Shown one piece after another: positions 6,454-13,312 of a DNA stretch of 14,430 bases; position 1 is the stretch's first letter; each line of letters opens with the position of its first letter. The translations under genes and the position numbers were made by a program. The notes under the pieces were generated by a model. That model searched no databases, was not told the DNA's origin, and was given only the letters and a program-made list of their open reading frames with translations. The stretch comes from Acidobacteriota bacterium (GTDB taxonomy: Bacteria; Acidobacteriota; Terriglobia; UBA7540). The DNA lies in assembly GCA_021828245.1 (NCBI GenBank), contig JAKASC010000031.1:1-14430 (forward strand), written 5' to 3'.

Positions 6454-6762
6454 ATGGCGCTCATCACGAAAACACCTTACGAGAACGACAGCTACTACGT
6501 GGATTTTTCGGAGCGGCTGGCAACCGGAGAAACGATCACGCTCGTTTCAGTGACCAGCGTCAACATGGCGACGGGACTCGACTCAACCGCCGAAATCATC
6601 GCCACGTCGCCGGCGCCGTACGTGAGCGGGACGCAGGTCATTTTTTGGTATCAGGGCGGCGTGGTCGGCGAAGAACACATCATCTCGGCGCGGGTGACGA
6701 CCTCGAACAATCGAAGTTTGGAAGGCACGGTGGACTTGCAGGTGCAAGAGGAGGAGCAATGA
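6454..6762 (+). CDS. Small Ig-like phage protein
   Basis: A 102-aa protein with predicted all-beta character: YENDSYYVDFSERLATGETI, then LVSVTSVNMATG, a QVIFWYQGGVVGEEHIISAR segment and VTTSNNRSLEGTVDLQVQEEE at the end. The pattern 'YVDFS..LA.GETI......' followed by 'Y.I.......G....G...L.V' resembles small beta-sandwich proteins found among phage tail-tip genes. These probably stabilise the tip or connect fibres. GAGGGA (6444-6449) lies 4 nt before the ATG. Its stop overlaps the next start (ATGA, 6759-6762), so the two genes are translationally coupled. Confidence 0.55.
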   Translation: MALITKTPYENDSYYVDFSERLATGETITLVSVTSVNMATGLDSTAEIIATSPAPYVSGTQVIFWYQGGVVGEEHIISARVTTSNNRSLEGTVDLQVQEEEQ

Positions 6763-7337
6763 GGGAGAGAAACGAGAGGTGGCGCATGGCAAGCTCATGG
6801 GCGCGCAAGGCTTTTTGGGGCGGATGGGTTGGGGTGCTCTCGCTCGGCGGGATGGTGCTGGCAAATGGAGGCAGAAAGCTGAGCGAGCGGGCGCGACCGC
6901 GCGAGGACGTGGTGACGATTGTGGCGCGACATCCCGACGGCAAAGTCTTCTATCGCTGGCGCGGGCACAACTTGGAGACGAACGCGGGACTTGACTGGCA
7001 AGCGAGCGTGATGGGCAGCACCTCGACGCCGCCCGCGACGTGCAACTACCTGGCGCTGACCGCTACGGCCATCACGCCGGCAGCCACGGACACGTCGCTT
7101 TCGGGAGAAATCACCACGAACGGTCTGGCGCGCGCGCAAGGAACGTATTCGCACACGACGGGCGCATCGAGCTATTCGATTGCCCATACCTGGACGGCAA
7201 CGGCGGCGCAATCGGCGGACGCGGCGGGCATGTTCAACGCCGCGAGCAGCGGCACGATGTGCTTTGAAAATACTTTCACCTCGGTCAGCTTGCAGGCGAA
7301 TGACACGCTGACGCTGACGTGGACGGTGAATTATTGA
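6759..7337 (+). CDS. Tail protein with hydrophobic signal-like N-terminus
   Basis: A 192-aa protein starting at ATG 6759 (overlap with upstream stop); ATG 6786 after GAGAGG is an alternative start. The N-terminus is basic (MRERNERWR) and followed by a hydrophobic stretch at residues ~18-35 (AFWGGWVGVLSLGGMVLA) with a possible VLA cleavage site: a signal peptide or membrane anchor. The rest has VARHPDGKVFYRWRGHNLET, TCNYLALTATAITPAATDTS and the C-terminal AGMFNAASSGTMCFENTF followed by VSLQANDTLTLTWTVNY. The 'YLAL......PAATDT.L.GE' and 'AG.FNA.SGG......F..V.L...DTLTLTW' patterns belong to a phage tail/fibre-associated family I recognise only from memory. Normally such proteins lack signal peptides, so the N-terminal extension is odd. 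Confidence 0.6.
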   Translation: MRERNERWRMASSWARKAFWGGWVGVLSLGGMVLANGGRKLSERARPREDVVTIVARHPDGKVFYRWRGHNLETNAGLDWQASVMGSTSTPPATCNYLALTATAITPAATDTSLSGEITTNGLARAQGTYSHTTGASSYSIAHTWTATAAQSADAAGMFNAASSGTMCFENTFTSVSLQANDTLTLTWTVNY

Positions 7338-7434
7338 TCCCGCCAGGGCGGGACAGGCCCCGCCAAGGCGGGACGGTCGCCGGTCATAGACCGGCGCTAC
7401 AGGGGCTGGCGCTACAGGGACCGGCGCTAGAGAT
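7338..7434. repeat. Cluster of three hairpins and three 15-bp direct repeats
   Basis: This fills most of the 116-nt gap before the 1557-aa gene. Hairpin 1 is TCCCGCC (7338-7344) with GGCGGGA (7347-7353). Hairpin 2 is CCCGCC (7359-7364) with GGCGGG (7367-7372). Hairpin 3 is CGCCGGTC (7378-7385) with GACCGGCG (7389-7396), loop ATA. Then a 15-bp unit, roughly RCYGGCGCTACAGGG, occurs three times in tandem (7390-7404, 7405-7419, 7420-7434; the last is degenerate). No T-tract follows. It looks like an interspersed palindromic mosaic element rather than phage coding or terminator sequence. Confidence 0.8.
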
Positions 7435-7453
7435 AAGGCGCGATAGGTAGAGA

Positions 7454-10400
7454 ATGGCGACGCTGAGCAAATATTGGCCCGGTCAGATGTGGACGGACAT
7501 GAACCGGACGCTGCGCTGGCTTTTATCGCGGCAAGGTTCAGCCGTCGGCAACTGGCTGGCCAACGCCCTCCTAACGGCCGGGGCAACGCCGTATCCGACG
7601 ACCCCGGCTCCCGCCTCCGGGCTCATCGAGTGCGGCATCGAATCGCTCATCAACTTTGCCACGGGGCAAACGCTTTCCGGCGCGCAAGCCCAGCCCTTCC
7701 CTCAGCAGCAGATTGAGAACATCGTGCTGGCGCTGCCGGCCGGCTTGCTGCCGGACAATCAGCAGGGGCCGGACGGGTATCCCATCAATGCCTCGCCGAT
7801 AGCGCTGCCGTGGGGCAATCTGCTGGTGAACTCGTATGAAGTGACGAGCCAAATGCAGCAGGCGCAGGAGACGCTGCTCTATAACGCTTCGAGCAATTGG
7901 ATCACGGCAGGCTCGCCGCAGATTGCCGGGGTGATTGCCAAGTGGCAGCCGGGCACGCGGTACACCTTTGGGCAAATGATTGTGGATGGCAACGGCAACA
8001 CGCAGATGGCGCTGGTGGACGGCGTGACGTGCTCGGCGTCGGTGACCGGCTGCGGAGGAAACAACAATCCGCCCAACTGGCCCACCACGCTCGGAGCATT
8101 GACGGCCGACAACACGCAGGTGTGGAAACTGATTGCGCTCGGCTACAAATATACCGGGTGGGTGGCGCTCGGCTATTGCTTCAACTTGCTCAACCCGCGG
8201 AGCGATTATCGCGTGGATGTGTTTGTTCATACCGACGTTTTTTATTACATGGGCAGCTCCGCGCTGCATGAGACGGCGCTTGGCAACGACGCTTTGGCCA
8301 ATGCGGGAACCTTCAGCGTGGCGGGAGTCGCGCCGGGGCAGATTTTCGCCGTGCTTTATCCTTCGACGGCGCCCGAGCCCGCCAGCGGCTGGTACGGCGC
8401 CCAAATCCCGACCGGTTGGGTGGCGCACTCGAACATGGGCTTGGGGTACAAGCTTGCCGGCTACAAGGCGCAGATTTTCGTCAAGACAGACATCGAGTAC
8501 CTGCAGGAAGACAACGTGCCGTTGATGGTGGAGGCGGATGAATGGCACGCGCGCGCCGGTTCAAGCGTGTGGCCGAGCGCCGGGATGCCGACAGTCCACA
8601 TTCTCTACGACGATCCGGTGAATGGGTGGACGCAGGTGTATTCTTCGCTCGAGCAGTCGGCGGCGTTTGAGGGCATGGTGCGGTCGCTCGCCGTGCCGAC
8701 TTCGGACCCGCTTTACGTGCCGGATCCGACGGCGACCAATGCCGGGGCGCTCCAGAACCGCAGCTTCATCTATGACGATGCGCTGGCGATTCTGGCGTTC
8801 ATCGGCTCAGGGAATTACTCTGCGGCGCTCGAGATTATCGAGCAGATCGAAGAACTGATTCAAAACCCCGGCTATTTGCCGTCACTGATTTTGGAGAACG
8901 CCGAGGAAGGCGGGACGGCCAATTGGTCGAAGTCAGACGCGAGCGCTACGATTGCCAACGTCAGCGCGAATTCCATGTCGCCGGAGGAACCGCCGTACGG
9001 CACCGGCGAGGTGATTGAGTTCCAAGCCGCTGCCGCCGGGGATGAATTCACATATGTCGGCAGCGGGCTGCCGGATTCAACGGACACGCTGCTTCAATTT
9101 GAGCATTACGACCCGACGGCGCCGAGTTCAACTTGGAACGCGCAGATCGGCGTCACCACGAAGAACGGCAAAGTGACGCTGATCGAGGTGACGAATGCCG
9201 GGGTCGCGCCCGCGTCGCTTTCTGGAACGACGATTACGCTGCCCATCGGCTTCGGGGGCGGGCAATGGCGAACCACTCAGGTTCAAATCGCCTCGCTGAT
9301 TTCCGAGTTGGCGGGCGACACGCTCACCTCGATCACCAGCTTCAAAATCACACTCGGCGACGCGGGCGATGTGATGTATCTCGATAACTTGAGCGTGGGC
9401 ACGCCGCAGCCGGCGGGCTCGCTGAGCTTTTCCTACGATGTTTATTACGGCCAAGTCGGCGAGGCTTACATCCGCACGGGCGCGATGGCGTGGCTGATTT
9501 ATGCGATTGCGCGATACATTCAGTTTACGCAGGACTTCTCGCCGGTGCCGACGCTCATCAGCATGATAGATTTTCTGCTGACGCTTCAATCGGCGGACAA
9601 CGACCTGCGAAAAGGCTTCTTCTACCTCGGCTACGGCGAGTACGCCAATCCTGGCTATCAGTTTGTTCCTGGGCTTGAAAAGTCCTGCTCGACGGAGCAC
9701 AACCTCGACGTTTATTTTGCCTTCTACGTGGCGAGTCAAATCCTGGCGCTCGCGGCGACGCAGCAGCTTAAGGTCGGGGCGATTACCCAGGCGACGGCCA
9801 CCTCGTACCAAAACCTCGCCACGCAGATTGGCGACATCGCGGAGTGGCTTGGCTCAAACCTGTTGGCGATGCTTTACACGGCGCCGTCCGCGAGCGCGTG
9901 GGGCGCTTCAACGGCCTATCCGCTGGGCGCGCAGGTTCAAGACTCGAATGGCAACCAGCAAAAGTGCATTGTGGCGGGAACGAGCGGCACGGCGCAGCCC
10001 GCGTGGCCCACAACCCTCGGCGCAACGGTCACGGACGGCAGCGTGACGTGGGAACTGACAGGAGTCGCGGGCGATCCGGGACACTTTGCGCAGGGGATTG
10101 ACGCACAGACTTCCGGCCCTCCCGCCGTCCTTGATGTGGGCGAAGCGTGCGATGCGAGTGGGGTTTGGGCGGCGCTGTTGGCCGATGCGGAGGGCAATGA
10201 CACGGCAGCGGTCGAGTGCTTGAAGTTCGCCTACCAAAAATTCCTGCTGACCCATCAGACCATTCAGATCTCCAACCAGACGAATTCCTGGAACATGGCG
10301 TATTCGGAAACCACGCCGTTTTCAGGGATGAAGTTTTACAACGACTCGCCGGGCGGCTACTCCGGCTCGCCGCTTTCCGTGAGCCAGGAAATGACCTGGG

Positions 10401-12127
10401 GCATGATTCTGGCGCTCTTGCGGCTCTACAGCGCCACCGGCTTGGCCGATTTTTTCGCGGGCCTCGGAACAACCCTCGATGCAGTGCTTTCCGAGCTCGT
10501 CACGGGTCAATACACGGTTTCGCTCGTGACCGGCGATGGGTCACTCGTCGAGTATTCGCTCGCCTCGCGGGATTTGCCGTGGGAATTCGACGTCTGGCCG
10601 GCAGTGGCCGGAACCGCGTGGATGTGGCTCGCGGCGATGCAGCCGAGCTTGCCGCTTTCTACCAACCTGCTGCCCGCCACCTTGCCGGTACTGCAAATTC
10701 CCGAAGGCGCGTCGCAAACGGTGGACGATCAAAGCGGCTCATCGAGCGTGGGAACGTTTCAGGTGACGGCGATTGATCCGAGTGGGACGCTCAAGGCGCT
10801 GGCCGCCGAGCAAGCGCTGATTGGCGCGACGGCGCAACTGAAGATGGGCTTTCCGGGGCTTTCTTATGGCGATTTTGTCCCGCTCCACACCGTGCAAATC
10901 ACCGAAGTGGGCTGGGACTCGAGCGGTCGGGTGACGTTGACCTGCGCCGACTTGCAGCGCTGGATCGCGGGCAGCATCGTCTGGGCGATGGGCGGCCCGG
11001 GCGAATACTTGCCGGGAACGAAGATGTTCACCCCAGTCGGGCCGCAGTGGCTGCCGAACGCTTTTCCAGTTTCAGATCAGAACCCGCGGTTTGTGCAAGG
11101 CAATCCGCTGGATATTGTTTTGGCGGCGCTGCAAAACGAGCTGGGCGTGGGACAAGACCCGGCGCTTGCGCCGATGCTCACGCCGTCAAGCTCATCCTCG
11201 CTCGGCTTGGTGGCGTCGAATCCGTTTTGGAAAAAATATGTTCCGGGGCAGCCAGGGACGCTCATCAACCCGAATCAGTACATTGACGTGCCGGGAATTT
11301 TGGCGCTGCGCGACGGGATGTTTGGTGGAGACTGGTTTGAGTTCAAGATTACCAGCCCCATGCAAGCGAAATCGTGGCTCGAAATGTATTTGCTGCGGCC
11401 GTTGGGTCTCGTCACCATCGTTCACGCGGACGGGCGCATTGGCCTGAAGCCGATGAAGAATCCGGTGAATCAGACGCCGGTGTGGAGCTTCACGCCCGCC
11501 AACGTGATAGGGATTCCGAAGGTGGATCGAGCACCGCTCGTCAACATGCTGACGCTGCGGATGGACGTGAACGACGCGCTGCCGACCATGGCGTCACGCG
11601 CTTACGGCAAGCAGGTGACGGAGGAAAATCAGGCGTCCATCAATCAGTTTCGCAAAATCTCGAATGCGCAGATTGAATCCACGGGCGTGCAATCGGCGCG
11701 GGGCGGCTTTTTACGCGGGTTTTTGCTGGCCAGCCAGATGTTCAGCCGCTACGCCTTCAACACCGTGCGGTATCACGTGACGGCGTTTTTGAGTTCGTTG
11801 CCGGTCGAGATTGGCGATTACGTGACGCTGACGCACTCGGCGGTGCCGGACTTTTCTGACGAGGGACAAGGGGCGCTCGGCCTCTCGAACGTGCTGTGCG
11901 AGGTAATCGAGCGGAAACCGGACTACGCCAAGGGCCAAATGCAATTCACGCTGCTCGATACGCGATTTATGAACCTCACCAAGGCTTATCAGGTTGCGCC
12001 AGCCTCGGCGAACGTGCCCACTTGGTCAAACGCCACGGCGGCCCAACGCGAGCAGTACATGTTCATCTCGGCTTCGGCGACGGGCGGCGAGAACGCCGAC
12101 GGCTCGCCCGGCAACGAGATTTTTTAA
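7454..12127 (+). CDS. 1557-aa chimeric tail protein: glycosidase-like (alpha/alpha) barrel plus tail-hub domain
   Basis: Visible regions: (a) 1-430, an N-terminal part with a divergent Trp module at 164-224 and a beta-rich stretch (NPRSDYRVDVFVHTDVFYYM). (b) From ~437 a helical (alpha/alpha)-barrel-like region: FIYDDALAILAF (Y440-D441-D442), a jelly-roll-like insert ~490-650 (NWSKSDASATI to DNLSVGTP), then EAYIRTGAMAWLIYAIARYI and STEHNLDVYFAF (E748, D752), continuing to about W1056 (DVWPAVAGTAWMWLAAM). These motifs recall carbohydrate-active (alpha/alpha)-toroid enzymes; D441/D442, E748 and D752 are candidate active-site residues, by inference. (c) A second Trp module at 816-866, within the barrel. 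(d) ~1078-1557, a tail-hub-like domain: LQIPEGASQTVDDQSG, SSVGTFQVTAIDP and GLVTIVHADGRIGLKPMKNP. It probably acts at the tail tip, binding or cutting a surface glycan. The start has only a weak AGGTAG upstream. Confidence 0.68.
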   Translation: MATLSKYWPGQMWTDMNRTLRWLLSRQGSAVGNWLANALLTAGATPYPTTPAPASGLIECGIESLINFATGQTLSGAQAQPFPQQQIENIVLALPAGLLPDNQQGPDGYPINASPIALPWGNLLVNSYEVTSQMQQAQETLLYNASSNWITAGSPQIAGVIAKWQPGTRYTFGQMIVDGNGNTQMALVDGVTCSASVTGCGGNNNPPNWPTTLGALTADNTQVWKLIALGYKYTGWVALGYCFNLLNPRSDYRVDVFVHTDVFYYMGSSALHETALGNDALANAGTFSVAGVAPGQIFAVLYPSTAPEPASGWYGAQIPTGWVAHSNMGLGYKLAGYKAQIFVKTDIEYLQEDNVPLMVEADEWHARAGSSVWPSAGMPTVHILYDDPVNGWTQVYSSLEQSAAFEGMVRSLAVPTSDPLYVPDPTATNAGALQNRSFIYDDALAILAFIGSGNYSAALEIIEQIEELIQNPGYLPSLILENAEEGGTANWSKSDASATIANVSANSMSPEEPPYGTGEVIEFQAAAAGDEFTYVGSGLPDSTDTLLQFEHYDPTAPSSTWNAQIGVTTKNGKVTLIEVTNAGVAPASLSGTTITLPIGFGGGQWRTTQVQIASLISELAGDTLTSITSFKITLGDAGDVMYLDNLSVGTPQPAGSLSFSYDVYYGQVGEAYIRTGAMAWLIYAIARYIQFTQDFSPVPTLISMIDFLLTLQSADNDLRKGFFYLGYGEYANPGYQFVPGLEKSCSTEHNLDVYFAFYVASQILALAATQQLKVGAITQATATSYQNLATQIGDIAEWLGSNLLAMLYTAPSASAWGASTAYPLGAQVQDSNGNQQKCIVAGTSGTAQPAWPTTLGATVTDGSVTWELTGVAGDPGHFAQGIDAQTSGPPAVLDVGEACDASGVWAALLADAEGNDTAAVECLKFAYQKFLLTHQTIQISNQTNSWNMAYSETTPFSGMKFYNDSPGGYSGSPLSVSQEMTWGMILALLRLYSATGLADFFAGLGTTLDAVLSELVTGQYTVSLVTGDGSLVEYSLASRDLPWEFDVWPAVAGTAWMWLAAMQPSLPLSTNLLPATLPVLQIPEGASQTVDDQSGSSSVGTFQVTAIDPSGTLKALAAEQALIGATAQLKMGFPGLSYGDFVPLHTVQITEVGWDSSGRVTLTCADLQRWIAGSIVWAMGGPGEYLPGTKMFTPVGPQWLPNAFPVSDQNPRFVQGNPLDIVLAALQNELGVGQDPALAPMLTPSSSSSLGLVASNPFWKKYVPGQPGTLINPNQYIDVPGILALRDGMFGGDWFEFKITSPMQAKSWLEMYLLRPLGLVTIVHADGRIGLKPMKNPVNQTPVWSFTPANVIGIPKVDRAPLVNMLTLRMDVNDALPTMASRAYGKQVTEENQASINQFRKISNAQIESTGVQSARGGFLRGFLLASQMFSRYAFNTVRYHVTAFLSSLPVEIGDYVTLTHSAVPDFSDEGQGALGLSNVLCEVIERKPDYAKGQMQFTLLDTRFMNLTKAYQVAPASANVPTWSNATAAQREQYMFISASATGGENADGSPGNEIF
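7943..8125 (+). repeat. Trp-rich module, divergent copy C
   Basis: Encodes residues 164-224 of the 1557-aa protein. It keeps the framework W-x-x-x-T-x-Y-x-x-G, D-x-NGN, P-x-WPTTLGA and a terminal W. About ten residues are inserted between the two halves, containing two cysteines (CSASVTGCGG) that could form a disulfide loop. It is much more diverged than copies A and B. Confidence 0.7.
9899..10051 (+). repeat. Trp-rich module, copy B (in 1557-aa protein)
   Basis: Encodes residues 816-866 and aligns without gaps to 2040-2192 in the tube gene, with 39 of 51 residues identical by hand count. The 3' half (from the AGTSGTA segment to the final W) is almost unchanged at DNA level, while the 5' half has diverged. 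That pattern suggests exchange or gene conversion between the two genes. Confidence 0.85.
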
Positions 12128-12139
12128 GGAGCTTCGACG

Positions 12140-12643
12140 ATGAGTCAGTTGACGCTGGCGGAAATTCCGGGGTTTTTCGATTTGCCGGACGCGGATTTGG
12201 CGGCGGGGCAGCCGGTCACCGATGACGTGATGACCAAAATCTCCAACAACGCCAAGTTCGGCGTGGTGAACGACGAGCGGTTTTATATGGGCTGGTTTGC
12301 GAACGGGGACACCGTGCCCACACCTATCTCAGCCGCCGACGGCTACGTCTATTCGATTCAAGAGTGCGAGTTTAACATCGTGGGCTTTGCCTCGCGCGCG
12401 CCGGCGCCGGGCTTTGTGCCGGGCCAGCAAGCTGAACCCGTGCAAGCAAGCTCGAACAGCGGACCCGGCGAGCTTTATTGGTTCAACTTCGATATTGACG
12501 ATTCGACGGGCAAGGTCGCAACGCGGGTGAGCTACTACCAGCCGGGCGGCGCCGAAACCATCACCAACGACGGCATGGTGAAGGTGCGCGTCCGCGCCAA
12601 GCGACTGACCCAGACGCTTACACCCGGAACGGGCGGAGATTAA
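12140..12643 (+). CDS. Small tail-tip protein, function unknown
   Basis: A 167-aa protein with a good ribosome-binding site: AAGGAG (12126-12131, sharing bases with the upstream stop) lies 8 nt before the ATG. It opens SQLTLAEIPGFFDLPDADLA with GQPVTDDVMTKISNNAKFG, continues with DGYVYSIQECEFNIVGF and QASSNSGPGELYWFNFDIDD, and ends VKVRVRAKRLTQTLTPGTGGD. The middle looks beta-rich and there is no signal peptide. I do not recognise a named family. Its place between the hub and fibre genes makes a baseplate or tip component the best guess. Confidence 0.5.
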   Translation: MSQLTLAEIPGFFDLPDADLAAGQPVTDDVMTKISNNAKFGVVNDERFYMGWFANGDTVPTPISAADGYVYSIQECEFNIVGFASRAPAPGFVPGQQAEPVQASSNSGPGELYWFNFDIDDSTGKVATRVSYYQPGGAETITNDGMVKVRVRAKRLTQTLTPGTGGD

Positions 12644-12646
12644 TCT

Positions 12647-13312
12647 ATGGCGATTGTCCGAACCGTACTGCCGCGCAAGGGCATCATTGAGCCGCAGCAC
12701 GGCGAAAACTACGAAAGCGATCTCGATACTAACTGGCAGATCATTGACAGCCTGCTGCAGGATGCGAACGACGTTCAAACGGCCATCCAAGCGGCGGGCG
12801 TCCTGGGACCGTTGTTCACCGATTTGGGGATTTCGGGCGTGACCGGCGGCTTTGCGCTGTCGGTCTCCTCGAGCTTGACGCCGGGGTTGACGGCCGGAGC
12901 GCTCTACGCGCAAGGGCAACGCTACGCGCCCACGTCCGCGCCCACGCTGGCCGCCGCGCCCGCCAGCGCCACGAGTTATCTCTGGTACAACTCGTCGAGC
13001 GGGTTTTATTACAGCGCGAATCCCACGCCCAACGCGACGGGCGACGCGCTGATTGGGCAGGTGGTCACAAGCGCCACAGCGGTGACGGCGGTGACCCCGG
13101 CGACGAAGATTTTTGGCGCGATTGCGCTGGCGCCGGCTGCGCCGGGGAATTTTGCGGTGCAGCATTTTCTTGGCCGCGCGCCGGTGGGCGTTGCATTGCG
13201 AATGACGTCCGGCGGCTCGATTTGGTTTCAGTCGCCGACCGACGTGGACGCGACGAATTTGTATCTTGTGTCCTCGGGCTCCGGCGTGACAGGGAAGGTG
13301 ATGGTATGGTGA
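12647..13312 (+). CDS. Tail fibre/tip protein
   Basis: A 221-aa protein starting 3 nt after the previous stop, with GGCGGAG (12632-12638) 8 nt upstream. The N-terminus (LPRKGIIEPQHGENYESDLD, then TNWQIIDSLLQDAND) matches a common phage fibre/tip start of the type 'P..G..Y..D...NW..ID..L', thought to dock to the tail tip. The rest is Ala/Ser/Thr/Gly-rich and beta-prone: PGLTAGALYAQGQRYAPTSA, SYLWYNSSSGFYYSANPTPN and GDALIGQVVTSATAVTAVTP, typical of fibre shafts and appendages. The C-terminal GSIWFQSPTDVDATNLYLV may be a small terminal domain. Its end overlaps the next gene by 7 nt. Confidence 0.55.
   Translation: MAIVRTVLPRKGIIEPQHGENYESDLDTNWQIIDSLLQDANDVQTAIQAAGVLGPLFTDLGISGVTGGFALSVSSSLTPGLTAGALYAQGQRYAPTSAPTLAAAPASATSYLWYNSSSGFYYSANPTPNATGDALIGQVVTSATAVTAVTPATKIFGAIALAPAAPGNFAVQHFLGRAPVGVALRMTSGGSIWFQSPTDVDATNLYLVSSGSGVTGKVMVW

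Noticed and set aside
6645..6758. Upstream extension of the second signal-bearing protein by 38 codons
   Set aside because: It overlaps the Ig-like gene, whose frame is better supported; ATG 6759 overlaps that gene's stop in the same ATGA arrangement used upstream.
7338..7434. Intrinsic terminator
   Set aside because: The hairpins are strong but no T-tract follows any of them; the structure fits a repeat element better.
7390..7434. CRISPR-like array
   Set aside because: The three repeats are 15 bp, directly adjacent without spacers, and there are no cas genes.
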